Positions 18,549 through 27,622 of a DNA stretch of 64,000 bases are shown piece by piece (position 1 is the first letter of the stretch; each line of letters starts with the position of its first letter). The DNA comes from Listeria booriae (GTDB lineage: Bacteria; Bacillota; Bacilli; Lactobacillales; Listeriaceae), in the NCBI RefSeq assembly GCF_000766865.1, contig NZ_JNFA01000011.1, positions 522,019 through 586,018 of the forward strand, in the 5' to 3' direction. The translations under genes and the position numbers were made by a program. Under the pieces are notes generated by a model that saw only the letters and a program-made list of their open reading frames with translations, searched no databases and was not told the origin of the DNA.

Positions 18549-18609
18549 TATATGAATATGTGATACGTTAATAAACTTGCCTTTGTGATTTAGGAGAGGA
18601 GTTTTATAC

Positions 18610-21600
18610 ATGAAGAAGATGAAGAGGATGCCATTTGTAGTTTTATTGATTCTGATGATGACAATGATTGGACCGATAAATAGTGCGGGACTTAGTAGTT
18701 GGTTTGGTACTGGGGTTTCGGCTGGGACGGGGCTGTCGCTTGTTGTGGATAAGCCGAAACAGACGGAAAATCGCCAGTTTAGTTTGAAATTGTTGGACGA
18801 GACGGCGCTTAGTGCTTCGGATGATCCGCCTAGTGAGACGGGGGATTTTGTGGAAATTGCGATTCCGACGGGGATGATTCTTGATGTTGAGGAAACGAGG
18901 ATGCGTAATGGTGCGGTGAACGCTGGGACGCTGATGTTTGATGCGGAAACTGGGATTGCGCGTGTGACGTGGAATCAGGACGTGACGGAACGTAGTTTTG
19001 ATTTGATTTTGGTGGCTGAGAAGGCGCAGGACTATGTGTTTGAGGCTGTGCAACAGGATGCTGACGGGAATGAGATTAAGTCGAATGTGCTTCGTGTGAC
19101 GGTGGAGCAGGAAGCCGTGGAGCCTTCTGAGGCGGAGAAACCGACGGAAGCTGTGACGATACCTGATGTGACGCCAAAAGCTGTGGAATTGCCGCCGGTG
19201 AGTCGTGCGGATATCGATGATGCGAGTGTCGCGAATGTGAGTACGCTGACGGAGTTTCACAATGCGATGATGAATAAGGATATTGCGACAATCAATGTTT
19301 TAGCGGATATTAATTATGCGGCGTTTTCTGCGGCGGATGCAAGCCCGACGAATACGGGTGCTTACTATCAACGGATGCCGGAACGACCGCTGACGGTAAA
19401 TGGGAATGGGCATACGATTGATTTTAGAAACCAGTCTTACGCGCCATATGACACGTACTCATTGCCGAAAGTCGTTACATTCAATGATTTAAATGCGTAT
19501 GGGAAAAATTACTACGGTTTCTATACGGACAACTCGGCTGGTGGAACGAATGCGACCAATACGATTATATACAATAACGTGAATTACCGCGGTTCTCAAG
19601 CGATTCACGCCCCTGCAACGACGACGCAAATTTCAGGAAAATCTTCTTTTGCGCAGACGAATAGTTATGTGAGTCCTTTTGATGGTGTAAGTTATACGAC
19701 GCTAGCCAATCAGACGACGTTTGCGGTTGGTGATATGAATATCTTGGAAGGCGCGGAAGTAAAGGTAACGAATGAATCTAGTGGTGCGATGTATATTTAT
19801 ACAGGCGGTACGGTAGATATTGCGGAGAACTCGATTTTGGATATTTATACATCTGGAACGAATGCTACGGTCGCAGATGGTGCGGTTTCGGGAATCACTA
19901 GTTACGGAAATATTAATGTTCGTAATGGCGCGACGCTAAAAATGGATAATGCGGTTCCTACGACTGGGACTGCGGTTGGCGGAATTTGGATGAACGCCGG
20001 TACGTTTAGTGTTTCTAATAACGCAAAAGTAGATATTAGGGCGCGAGGCGCGATGTATTATGGTAGTCCATTTTATATTTATGGCGCTGGAGTCCTGAAT
20101 GTAAGCGATGATGCAGAGTTCAAGTTGCAAGCAACGGATACTGGGACTTCGACGCAAGATATTTTTAGTACGGGAACTGGTACAATTTTGATTGGTAAAA
20201 ATGGTGTATTCGATGTTAGCTCGGATGGAACGGGTGCCAAAAACTTAGTTTATCTGCGTGGTACGTCGAAATTCCAATTTGCGAATGCGAAACGTGTAGA
20301 TATTAAATTTAATAATACGAATCCAGCGGCGGGAGCACGTCTGTTGCGGATGGCAGGAAATCTTGATGTCGATGTTCAGTCGATTCAAGCCTGGAACGCG
20401 AAAACTTGGACGGATGGTTTGGATGATAATTCTAATTTCACTTGGAATCCGATGTTTAACGTGAAGGTAACTTATAGTGCGGCGAACGTAACGGCGGCTT
20501 CGGGTTACTCGGTTTCTGCAGCGATTCGAGACAGCTTTGCAACAAACTTTAGAACGCAAAATTTCAAACGGGTACTTTTTGAAGGAATTCCTGATGTGGA
20601 TGTGACGATTGGAAGTTTGAGCGATAAGGTGACGAACGAGAATAGCCATGTCATTACAGGGAAAGCGAATCCGGGTGCATCGGTGCAACTTTCTGGTGAT
20701 CCGGCGATTCCGACGGGTACGCTTAACTCGCCAAACGAAGATGACAAAACGACAAAATTCCACGTGATTGCAGACAATGATGGGAATTACCGCTATGAGT
20801 TGCCGGCAGGTCAGTTTTTGACGGCGGGCAATACGGTACAAGTGTATGCGTTTTTGAATGGTAAGGATAATACGGCTCAGACGGTTGTTCAAGATGAGAC
20901 GGCTCCTAATGCGCCAGTTTTAGCGGCGATTAAAGATGTAGATGCGACTTTTAGCGGACAAGCAGAGGCTGGTGCGGAAGTGACGATTTATGATGCAGCG
21001 GATGACAGCATTTTTGTAAGTGGTGTGGCGAATGGTGCTGGTGCGTTTAACATCGCGATTCCTGAGGATAAACGTCCATTAACGCCGAACAAAATCTACT
21101 ACGCCGTGGCAAAAGATGCTGCTGGAAATGTGAGTGTGGCTTCGAATCAAGAAACAGTCGCAGATACAACGGCACCAACGGCAGATCCGATTAGACAATT
21201 TATCACATTGGGCGATGATTTTACAACAAACCCGCGTGATTTAGTAGAAAACGTGGCTGATAATGCAGGAAATGGTGATGATAATATCAGTTATGCGCTT
21301 ACAAATACACCAGACGTTTCTAAAATCGGCTACACGACAGCGACAGTAACATTGACTGATAAAGCAGGAAACAGCGCGGATATCACGATTCCCGTTTTTG
21401 TACAAGACGATAGTTCAATCAAAAACGATGACTACTTCTTACACGGAACCAATTTTGCCGTTTTAACAACAGATGTACCTGCAACTCCAGCGGCGCTTAA
21501 GGCGATGGTGTTAGATATGGCAAATGTGCAAGCGTACGCTATCGCAACTGGTGTGGACGTAACAAACACGGTAGAAATCATTGGCTCAGAGGCGATTACA

Positions 21601-22098
21601 GCAACACCTGGAGAGTACAAAGTAACCTTGAAAATCGGTGACTTAGAACGCGAAATTACGGTGACAGTTCTTGCTGGAACGCTTCAATTCAAGTCAGCAA
21701 CACCAGAAATTTCTTTCGGAACCGCTAAAATTAGTTCGAAACAACAGTTCTTAACGCCAGAAGATGACGTGATGTTAACCGTCGAGGATACACGGAAAGA
21801 GGCAACAAACTGGAAGCTAACAGCACAGATGATGACTCCATTTGCAACGGCGGACGGAAAAGAACTGAAAGATAGTTTATTTTTAAGACAGTATAACGGT
21901 GAAAATACCGTTTTGACACCATTAAACGGCACGGCAACTGAGGTATTTAGTAACGCAAACGGTTCGCTAGGATTAACGGAAATTAATTTCAATGAGGCGG
22001 ATGCTTCGGAATTAGTATTAAATGTCCGTCCAGGCGTGGCGCGTGCCAATCAAGAATATGGAACGACGATCAATTGGACACTAGAAGACACACCATGA
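18610..22098 (+). CDS. large WxL-domain surface protein with beta-helix and Ig-like domains
   Basis: 1162 aa. Signal peptide (1-~27); beta-rich segment (~35-155); Glu/Pro/Thr-rich linker (~157-190); a right-handed beta-helix-like region with short repeated turns (~205-600); two Ig-like modules with the GKANPGASVQL and GQAEAGAEVTI motifs (~650-830); a further Ig-like/HYR-type segment; and a C-terminal WxL domain from ~1020 with WKL (about 1078-1080) and the terminal YGTTINWTL. WxL domains bind peptidoglycan non-covalently. GAGGAG precedes ATG 18610. Unusually, no small WxL protein or DUF916 partner is adjacent. Likely an adhesin; ligand unknown. Confidence 0.9.
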   Translation: MKKMKRMPFVVLLILMMTMIGPINSAGLSSWFGTGVSAGTGLSLVVDKPKQTENRQFSLKLLDETALSASDDPPSETGDFVEIAIPTGMILDVEETRMRNGAVNAGTLMFDAETGIARVTWNQDVTERSFDLILVAEKAQDYVFEAVQQDADGNEIKSNVLRVTVEQEAVEPSEAEKPTEAVTIPDVTPKAVELPPVSRADIDDASVANVSTLTEFHNAMMNKDIATINVLADINYAAFSAADASPTNTGAYYQRMPERPLTVNGNGHTIDFRNQSYAPYDTYSLPKVVTFNDLNAYGKNYYGFYTDNSAGGTNATNTIIYNNVNYRGSQAIHAPATTTQISGKSSFAQTNSYVSPFDGVSYTTLANQTTFAVGDMNILEGAEVKVTNESSGAMYIYTGGTVDIAENSILDIYTSGTNATVADGAVSGITSYGNINVRNGATLKMDNAVPTTGTAVGGIWMNAGTFSVSNNAKVDIRARGAMYYGSPFYIYGAGVLNVSDDAEFKLQATDTGTSTQDIFSTGTGTILIGKNGVFDVSSDGTGAKNLVYLRGTSKFQFANAKRVDIKFNNTNPAAGARLLRMAGNLDVDVQSIQAWNAKTWTDGLDDNSNFTWNPMFNVKVTYSAANVTAASGYSVSAAIRDSFATNFRTQNFKRVLFEGIPDVDVTIGSLSDKVTNENSHVITGKANPGASVQLSGDPAIPTGTLNSPNEDDKTTKFHVIADNDGNYRYELPAGQFLTAGNTVQVYAFLNGKDNTAQTVVQDETAPNAPVLAAIKDVDATFSGQAEAGAEVTIYDAADDSIFVSGVANGAGAFNIAIPEDKRPLTPNKIYYAVAKDAAGNVSVASNQETVADTTAPTADPIRQFITLGDDFTTNPRDLVENVADNAGNGDDNISYALTNTPDVSKIGYTTATVTLTDKAGNSADITIPVFVQDDSSIKNDDYFLHGTNFAVLTTDVPATPAALKAMVLDMANVQAYAIATGVDVTNTVEIIGSEAITATPGEYKVTLKIGDLEREITVTVLAGTLQFKSATPEISFGTAKISSKQQFLTPEDDVMLTVEDTRKEATNWKLTAQMMTPFATADGKELKDSLFLRQYNGENTVLTPLNGTATEVFSNANGSLGLTEINFNEADASELVLNVRPGVARANQEYGTTINWTLEDTP

Positions 22099-22104
22099 TT
22101 TAGT

Positions 22105-22144
22105 AAAAAAGAGACTGATGGGCGACTATTAGTCTCTTTTTTTG
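22105..22144 (+). terminator. terminator after the WxL gene
   Basis: AAAAAAGAGACT (22105-22116) with AGTCTCTTTTTTT (22131-22143). Confidence 0.92.
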
Positions 22145-22191
22145 GGTATTAAACAAGGTAATATAGTTTAATAATATGGGGGGCTACAATC

Positions 22192-22995
22192 GTGATAATG
22201 AACCGACAGATGCGAGCAAAATGGCTAATTGGCCTAGTGCTCGTATTACTTATTTGTACGATTAGCATAGCCAAAGTTGCGGCGGCAACTACGTACTACA
22301 CAACCGCGAATCTGACAGTAAGGTCCGGACCTGGAACTAACTACAAAGCTGTTGGGTGGCTAACAAAAGGTGCAAAAGTGAGCAGCGTCGCAAAAACTGG
22401 AAAATGGCATCAAATTTCTTTTAAGGGGAAGAAGTCATTTGTGTCAGGAAATTATTTAACAACAAAAGCTGTCACGCCAGCCAAACCAAAACCGGTGAAA
22501 CCGACAGCGAAAGTCTTGCTAAACGTCCCGCTCATCGCACAACGGCCGCAATTACCGACAGGGTGCGAGATTGTAGCGGTGACCATGGTTTTGAAATACA
22601 AAGGCGCGAAGGTAGATAAAATGAAGTTAGCAAGGGAAATGCCGCGCCATTCTAGCAACCCGAACAAAGGCTATGTTGGAAATCCCTACACGAAGTCGGG
22701 ATACACCATTTACCCACCAGCCTTAATGAACCTCATGAAAAAATACGCCGGCTCAGCAGTTAATTTAACAGGGGCATCCAATGCAACATTAGAAGCGAAA
22801 TTGCGCTCAGGCAAACCAATAGCAGCCTGGGGCAAACTTAGCGGATTTAATATACACTGCGTTGTTCTTACAGGGTACGATAGCGGAAATTACTACTACA
22901 ACGACCCGTGGACCAACAAAAAGAATGCAAAAATTAGCAAAACTGCATTTAATAGGGCGTTTAATGCGTTGTCGAGGCGAGCATTGAGTTATTAA
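22192..22995 (+). CDS. secreted SH3-domain C39-like cysteine peptidase
   Basis: 267 aa. GGGGGG (22178-22183) is placed for GTG 22192. Signal peptide (~1-32), SH3b domain (~35-88: LTVRSGPGTNYKAVGWL...KWHQISFKGKKSFVSGNYL), a Pro/Lys linker, then a Peptidase_C39_2 domain with the catalytic Cys in LPTGCEIVAV (~123), His in FNIHCVVLTGYD (~223) and Asn/Asp in YYNDPW. SH3b domains target the wall, so it probably trims wall peptides or surface proteins. It ends in a bidirectional terminator shared with the convergent lipoprotein gene. Confidence 0.88.
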   Translation: MIMNRQMRAKWLIGLVLVLLICTISIAKVAAATTYYTTANLTVRSGPGTNYKAVGWLTKGAKVSSVAKTGKWHQISFKGKKSFVSGNYLTTKAVTPAKPKPVKPTAKVLLNVPLIAQRPQLPTGCEIVAVTMVLKYKGAKVDKMKLAREMPRHSSNPNKGYVGNPYTKSGYTIYPPALMNLMKKYAGSAVNLTGASNATLEAKLRSGKPIAAWGKLSGFNIHCVVLTGYDSGNYYYNDPWTNKKNAKISKTAFNRAFNALSRRALSY

Positions 22996-23002
22996 GAAAG
23001 AA

Positions 23003-23049
23003 AAGAAGCGAGGTACAATTTAGATTTCAAAATTGTGCCTCGCTTCTTC
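23003..23049. terminator. bidirectional terminator
   Basis: GAAGCGAGG..ACAATT (23005-23020) pairs with AATTGT.CCTCGCTTC (23031-23046). Confidence 0.9.
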
Positions 23050-23052
23050 TTT

Positions 23053-23931
23053 CTATTCAAATTTACATTTTGTTAGGTGTCGCGATTGTGCTTCGGCAAG
23101 TGTTACTTGAGTTTCGCCGTTGGAATTATTCAAACCGCGACAGTTTGGATCGAAATGATATCGTTTTCCGGTCGCTGTGATGTATACCATTTGGCCTTGT
23201 TCGTTAGAATGGGGTTGCACTTCTGCTTGAGCTGATTTTTTTCGTGCAGCCTCAGCTTCTTGTTTTCTTGCTTCTTCTGCAGCCTGTGCTTGCCTTTCTT
23301 GTTCGGCTTTTGCATCAGCGACGCGTTTTTCTTCTGCTTTACGTGCTTCCTCTGCCTTGCGAGCTTCTTCTGCGACACGAGCGGCTTCTTTTTTCTGTTC
23401 TTCGGCAACGCGGGCTTGTTCTTTCTTCTCTGCCTCGATACGTTTAGCTTCGGCGACTTTCTTTTCTTGTTCTATTTTTGCGACGTAAGTCTCGTTGGCT
23501 GTATATGTAAGCTCCTTGGACTTATCTTGGCCTTCCCAATTGGACGTGAGCACTGCGGTTCCGTCGTTTTGGATATCATTTAACGTGAATGAAAATTCCC
23601 CTTGATCGTTCGCAGTCGTTGTTAATGCTGCTTGCCCGCTTGGAGTTAGCGTTAATTCCGCGTTAGGTTTTGTTTTCCCAGTAATTGTGACGGTCCCATT
23701 TTCCGCCGATGTAAATGCCGTTTCTGCCTTGATGTTTAGTTTCGGCGTCTTCTTCTCTTGCTTCGTCGGTGTCTCTTTCGTCAGGTCATCCTCTGAACCG
23801 CTACACCCCGCTAAAATCAGCGCAACCATCCCGATTGCTAGAAATAATGACATTCCCTTTTTAAAACTTGTTTTCCTTGAAAAAATCGTTAATAAGCCTA
23901 CAAAAATTAAAATTGCAGCCAAATACAACAT
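23053..23931 (-). CDS. coiled-coil lipoprotein with C-terminal His/Cys motif
   Basis: 292 aa; GGGAGG precedes ATG 23931. A first hydrophobic segment (~3-17) is followed by a basic stretch and a second one (27-42) ending in the lipobox LILAGC (Cys43), so either a two-helix protein or a lipoprotein started internally at Met27. Residues ~50-125 form an Ig-like domain (GKTKPNAELTL). Residues ~130-235 are a Glu/Ala/Lys/Arg coiled coil with EARKAEEARKAEE repeats. The last ~45 residues carry YHFDPNCRGL and HLTKC, a small putative metal-binding module found at the end of many Firmicute surface proteins. Function unknown. Confidence 0.8.
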   Translation of the reverse strand: MLYLAAILIFVGLLTIFSRKTSFKKGMSLFLAIGMVALILAGCSGSEDDLTKETPTKQEKKTPKLNIKAETAFTSAENGTVTITGKTKPNAELTLTPSGQAALTTTANDQGEFSFTLNDIQNDGTAVLTSNWEGQDKSKELTYTANETYVAKIEQEKKVAEAKRIEAEKKEQARVAEEQKKEAARVAEEARKAEEARKAEEKRVADAKAEQERQAQAAEEARKQEAEAARKKSAQAEVQPHSNEQGQMVYITATGKRYHFDPNCRGLNNSNGETQVTLAEAQSRHLTKCKFE

Positions 23932-24026
23932 TTTATCATCCTCCCTTTATATGTAAGTATAACGTATCACAAAATAAATGCAATATCTTACAGTCGGAAA
24001 AATGTAAAAAATATTTCATGTTGTAT

Positions 24027-24066
24027 AAAAACCGAAATTCTTCATAGTGAGGAATCTCGGTTTTTA
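24027..24066. terminator. terminator of rtcB
   Basis: AAAAACCGA.ATTC (24027-24040) with GAAT.TCGGTTTTT (24052-24065), directly after the rtcB stop on the - strand. Confidence 0.88.
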
Positions 24067-24067
24067 T

Positions 24068-25285
24068 TTATCCCTTCACGACGCCGAGTGTTGTTAAGGT
24101 TTTGATTGGTTCGACGAGTTCGGTTTGGTTTTGCATGACTTCGTCGATGTTTTTGTATGCGAAACGACTCTCTTCGGCGACGTCTAGGAGGTTTTTCTTG
24201 CCGATTGTGATGTTGTTTGCGCTTAGGTCTTGGAGTACTTCGTCCATTGGGAAGTTCTCTTTTGCGCGGGTTCTGGAGAAATTACGTCCAGCGCCGTGTG
24301 AGGAGGAGTGGAAGCTTTCGGGATTGCCAAGTCCGCGAACGAGATAGCTTGTTGCGCCCATTGCTCCTGGGATGATGCCGAGTTCACCTTTTCTTGCACG
24401 AGTGGCGCCTTTACGGTGGACCCAGACGTTTTTGCCGTAGTGGTGTTCTAGGGATGCGTAGTTGTGATGGCAGTTAATGCGGTCGATGAATTCTGGTGTT
24501 CGGCCTAGTTTTTTCTTGGCGTGTTTGGTGACGATGGCCATGCTTGCTTCTAGCATTGTTTCGCGGTTTTCGAAGGCGTAGTCGAGTGCTAGGTTCATCC
24601 ATTTGATGTAGGCGATGCCTTCTGGTGAGTTGGTTGGCAAGAAGGCAAGCGGGTTTTTGTCTGGTGTGTTGCTGTACCATTGTTTGTTCAGAGCGACGGC
24701 GATTTTTTGGAAGTTCTGGCAGATTTGAGCGCCTAGGTGACGGCTTCCGGAGTGGAGCATGATACCGATGTAGCCGTTCTCGTCTCTCTGGTATTCGATG
24801 AAATGATTGCCGCCGCCGAGTGTGCCGACTTGATAGTAGGCGTTTTCGATGAGTTCGATGCCATTTGGCAGGAGTTCGTAGTGTTTGTGTTGGGCGATTG
24901 CCATGTCTAGGACCGCAGATTGTTGTGGCTCTTTGTGACGGGCTTTGCCGACTGGGACGGTTGCTAGTGTTTCGTTGACGATACTTTTGATGAAGTTCTT
25001 TGGGATTTCGCTTTCGTGAATGTCGGTTTGGATGTAACACATGCCGCATCCGATGTCCATGCCGACTGCGTAAGGGACAATAGTGTTTTCTGTGGCAAGA
25101 ACGCCGCCAATCGGCATACCTGCGCCAAGATGGGTGTCAGGCATGAGTGCTAGCCATTTGAAGACGAACGGTAAGTTGACGATAGCGCGTGCTTGGTCAA
25201 GACATCCTGCTTCAATTGCTGATTGGTCTGGTAGCCAGATTTTAATTGGTTTTGCTGTTTCGTTTTTTTCATAGTAAGTGAACAT
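24068..25285 (-). CDS. rtcB: RNA-splicing ligase RtcB
   Basis: 405 aa. Metal and active-site motifs occur in order: DIGCGMCYIQT (~78), GGGNHFIE, HSGSRHLG, NCHHNYAS and SSHGAGRNFSRTR, the last containing the His guanylylated by GTP. RtcB joins RNA 2',3'-cyclic phosphate (or 3'-phosphate) ends to 5'-OH ends, repairing cleaved tRNA or rRNA. No archease or RtcA gene is adjacent. It is transcribed divergently from two WYL-type regulators, 88 bp apart, which suggests control by them. GAGGA precedes ATG 25285. Confidence 0.93.
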   Translation of the reverse strand: MFTYYEKNETAKPIKIWLPDQSAIEAGCLDQARAIVNLPFVFKWLALMPDTHLGAGMPIGGVLATENTIVPYAVGMDIGCGMCYIQTDIHESEIPKNFIKSIVNETLATVPVGKARHKEPQQSAVLDMAIAQHKHYELLPNGIELIENAYYQVGTLGGGNHFIEYQRDENGYIGIMLHSGSRHLGAQICQNFQKIAVALNKQWYSNTPDKNPLAFLPTNSPEGIAYIKWMNLALDYAFENRETMLEASMAIVTKHAKKKLGRTPEFIDRINCHHNYASLEHHYGKNVWVHRKGATRARKGELGIIPGAMGATSYLVRGLGNPESFHSSSHGAGRNFSRTRAKENFPMDEVLQDLSANNITIGKKNLLDVAEESRFAYKNIDEVMQNQTELVEPIKTLTTLGVVKG

Positions 25286-25373
25286 TGTTTTTTCCTCGTT
25301 TCTCGTTTATGGTTTTAGTATAGAGAATGTGCGCCAATTTATCTTATAAAAAAAGGTGCGAACGGAGGGCAAC

Positions 25374-26618
25374 ATGGCAAAGTCGTTTAATGAATTGATT
25401 AAAAATTTCGCTGTGATTCGGAATTATGTACGGGAATTTTATGTGTATGGGTTTAAGCAACGTGAGGATTTTACGGAGAAAAGTGGGCGTAGTTATGATA
25501 ATGTGCGTCGGCGGGTGGAGAGTTATTTGCGGGAATACGTGGATGTGGAACAACAGGGGAGCGGCAAGGCGTTGCGGTTGTTTATTGATCCGAATGGGAT
25601 TACGGAAAATCCGATGTTTGCGGTATGGCAAGCGAAGAGTTTTACGAAAAATGATGTTTTTTTGCATTTTGTGTTGATGGATATTTTTCAGATGAACGAG
25701 GCGTATTCGGTGAATCAGGTGTTGGCGCGGATTGATGCGGATTATTTGTCGTGTTTTGCGGATGGATTTTTGATTGAGGCGTTGACGTTGCGGAAAAAAT
25801 TGGCGGAATATGTGGAGCTTGGTGTGTTGCAGCGGGAGTCGCGTGGGCGGGAGGTTTATTTCTCGCGGGTGGCTGGTGTTGTGTTGGCGGACCGGGCGAA
25901 GATGGCGTTGCAGTTCTTTAAAGAGATGGCGCCGCTTGGTGTGTTGGGGCATTATTTGTTGCAGCAGGAGAGGGCGCTTGATTCTGTGTTTAGTTATAAA
26001 CATTATTTCGTGATGCATGTGTTGGAGGAGCAGGTGTGCTTGGATTTGTTGGAGGCGATTCGTGCGGAGCGGTGGGTGTTGTTGTCGCTTTATGGACGGG
26101 AGCGCGCGGTGCGGTTTATGCCGGTGAAATTGTTGGTGAGTGCGCAGTCGGGACGGCGGTATGTGGTTGGGAAATCGAAACGGGGGCAGTTTTTCGCGTT
26201 TCATCGGTTGGATCAGATTGAGTTTGTGGAGCTGGATGAGGTTGCGACGGATTTTGAGGTGGATGTGGCGCATTTTGATGAGGTTCGCAAGTTTATGTGG
26301 AGTGCGGGATTTGATCGGCGAGTGGTGCATGAGTTGCGCGTGACACTTTGCATTGATGAGGTGCGGGAGAGTTATATGTTGGAGCGGATTCGGAATGAGG
26401 GGCGGCACGGGACGCTGACACGAGTGACGGCGAATCGGTTTGTGTATGCGATTGCGACGTATGATTTGAACGGGATGAAACCATTTTTGCGAACGTTTAT
26501 TGGACGGATTGAAAAAATTGATGCGCAGGATGATGCTTGGGAACGGCAGTTTTATGCGGAGTTGGCGGATATGTACCGGCTTTATTTTGAGGAGGGGACG
26601 ATGGTTGGAGATATTTAA
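25374..26618 (+). CDS. WYL-domain-like regulator 1
   Basis: 414 aa. GGAGGG (25364-25369) sets ATG 25374. The N-terminus (KSFNELIKNFAVIRNYVREF...GRSYDNVRRRVESYL) looks like a DNA-binding helical domain. The middle has the WYL-type core VKLLVSAQSGRRYVVGKSKRG, with RRYVVG in the position of RWYLVG. This domain senses nucleotides or nucleic acids in known regulators. Divergent from rtcB and overlapping the second WYL-type gene by 14 bp. The assignment of the N-terminal domain is by general appearance only. Confidence 0.7.
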   Translation: MAKSFNELIKNFAVIRNYVREFYVYGFKQREDFTEKSGRSYDNVRRRVESYLREYVDVEQQGSGKALRLFIDPNGITENPMFAVWQAKSFTKNDVFLHFVLMDIFQMNEAYSVNQVLARIDADYLSCFADGFLIEALTLRKKLAEYVELGVLQRESRGREVYFSRVAGVVLADRAKMALQFFKEMAPLGVLGHYLLQQERALDSVFSYKHYFVMHVLEEQVCLDLLEAIRAERWVLLSLYGRERAVRFMPVKLLVSAQSGRRYVVGKSKRGQFFAFHRLDQIEFVELDEVATDFEVDVAHFDEVRKFMWSAGFDRRVVHELRVTLCIDEVRESYMLERIRNEGRHGTLTRVTANRFVYAIATYDLNGMKPFLRTFIGRIEKIDAQDDAWERQFYAELADMYRLYFEEGTMVGDI

Positions 26619-27543
26619 TGAGATTTACGGGATGTATTACCGCGTGATTCTGGAGATTTTGGCGCAGAAACGGCCGATGTCGAAGGGGGAAATAGCGGAG
26701 ATTGTACGGGAGCTGGGGTTTGATGAGAGCGGATTGCATTTGTTGCCGCAGTTGACGGAGCAGTGGCATTTGTTGGAGGAGCGCGGGGACGGGATGTTTG
26801 CGCCGATTTTGAGGCATGATTGGATTCCTGTGCAGGGCGTGCTTGAGAAACGCTGGTTAAAAACGGTTTTGCGAGACGCGCGAATGGGGCTGTTTTTGAC
26901 GGATGATGAGATTGCGGATTTGGAGCGGGAGCTGGCGGATTATGAGCCGTTGTTTGATTTGGATGCGATTTGGTGTTTTGATGGGTTTCAGGGCGGGGAT
27001 ATGTACTTGGAGCCGGGGTATCGGACGCGTTTTGGTGTGATTTTGCGGGCTTTGGAGGAGAAGCGTGAATTGGAATTGGTGTATCAGGTGCGGGATCAGA
27101 AGGCGTTGATGGGGACTTTTTTGCCGGTGCGTTTGGAGTTTTCGCAGAAGAATGATAAGTTTCGCTTACTTTGTTTTCGAAAAATGGATATGCAGCCGTT
27201 TACGCTGAACTTGGCGAAAATTTTGGATGTGGAGTTGGGAGACTTGATGGTGCGGGAATTGCCGGAGCATGGGATGGAGGCTGTTGTGGTGCGGTGCCAT
27301 GTGGTGAACCATCGGAATGCGGTGGATCGGGCGCTGATTCATTTTGCGGATTATAAGAAGAAGGCGTTTCGAACGGAGCGGGAAAATGTGTTTGAATTGG
27401 AAATTTATTGTCCGCGTGGGGATTTGACAGAATTGGTGATTCAGATTTTATCGTTTGGGCCGATGATGCAAGTGTTGGCGCCGGATAGTGTGGTCGGTGA
27501 AATGAGGTGGCGACTCGGAAAACAACTAAATTTACAAAATTGA
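26605..27543 (+). CDS. WYL-domain-like regulator 2
   Basis: 312 aa from TTG 26605, behind GAGGAGGGG at 26589-26597; longer frames lack an RBS. An N-terminal winged-helix-like segment (YYRVILEILAQKRPMSKGEIAEIVRELG, ~10-37) precedes a WYL-like core (LELVYQVRDQ...FLPVRLEFSQKNDKFRLLCFRK), where FRL replaces WYL. The gene overlaps the first regulator, implying a coupled pair that may act as a heteromer. Codons here are extremely G/T-ending. Regulation of the divergent rtcB is inference from arrangement. Confidence 0.7.
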   Translation: MEIFNEIYGMYYRVILEILAQKRPMSKGEIAEIVRELGFDESGLHLLPQLTEQWHLLEERGDGMFAPILRHDWIPVQGVLEKRWLKTVLRDARMGLFLTDDEIADLERELADYEPLFDLDAIWCFDGFQGGDMYLEPGYRTRFGVILRALEEKRELELVYQVRDQKALMGTFLPVRLEFSQKNDKFRLLCFRKMDMQPFTLNLAKILDVELGDLMVRELPEHGMEAVVVRCHVVNHRNAVDRALIHFADYKKKAFRTERENVFELEIYCPRGDLTELVIQILSFGPMMQVLAPDSVVGEMRWRLGKQLNLQN

Positions 27544-27622
27544 TACGAAACAGGAATCGCTATTGGAAGCGTTTTTTGATACAATGAAAAGACATACATA
27601 TCAAAAATGGAGGAATGAATTT

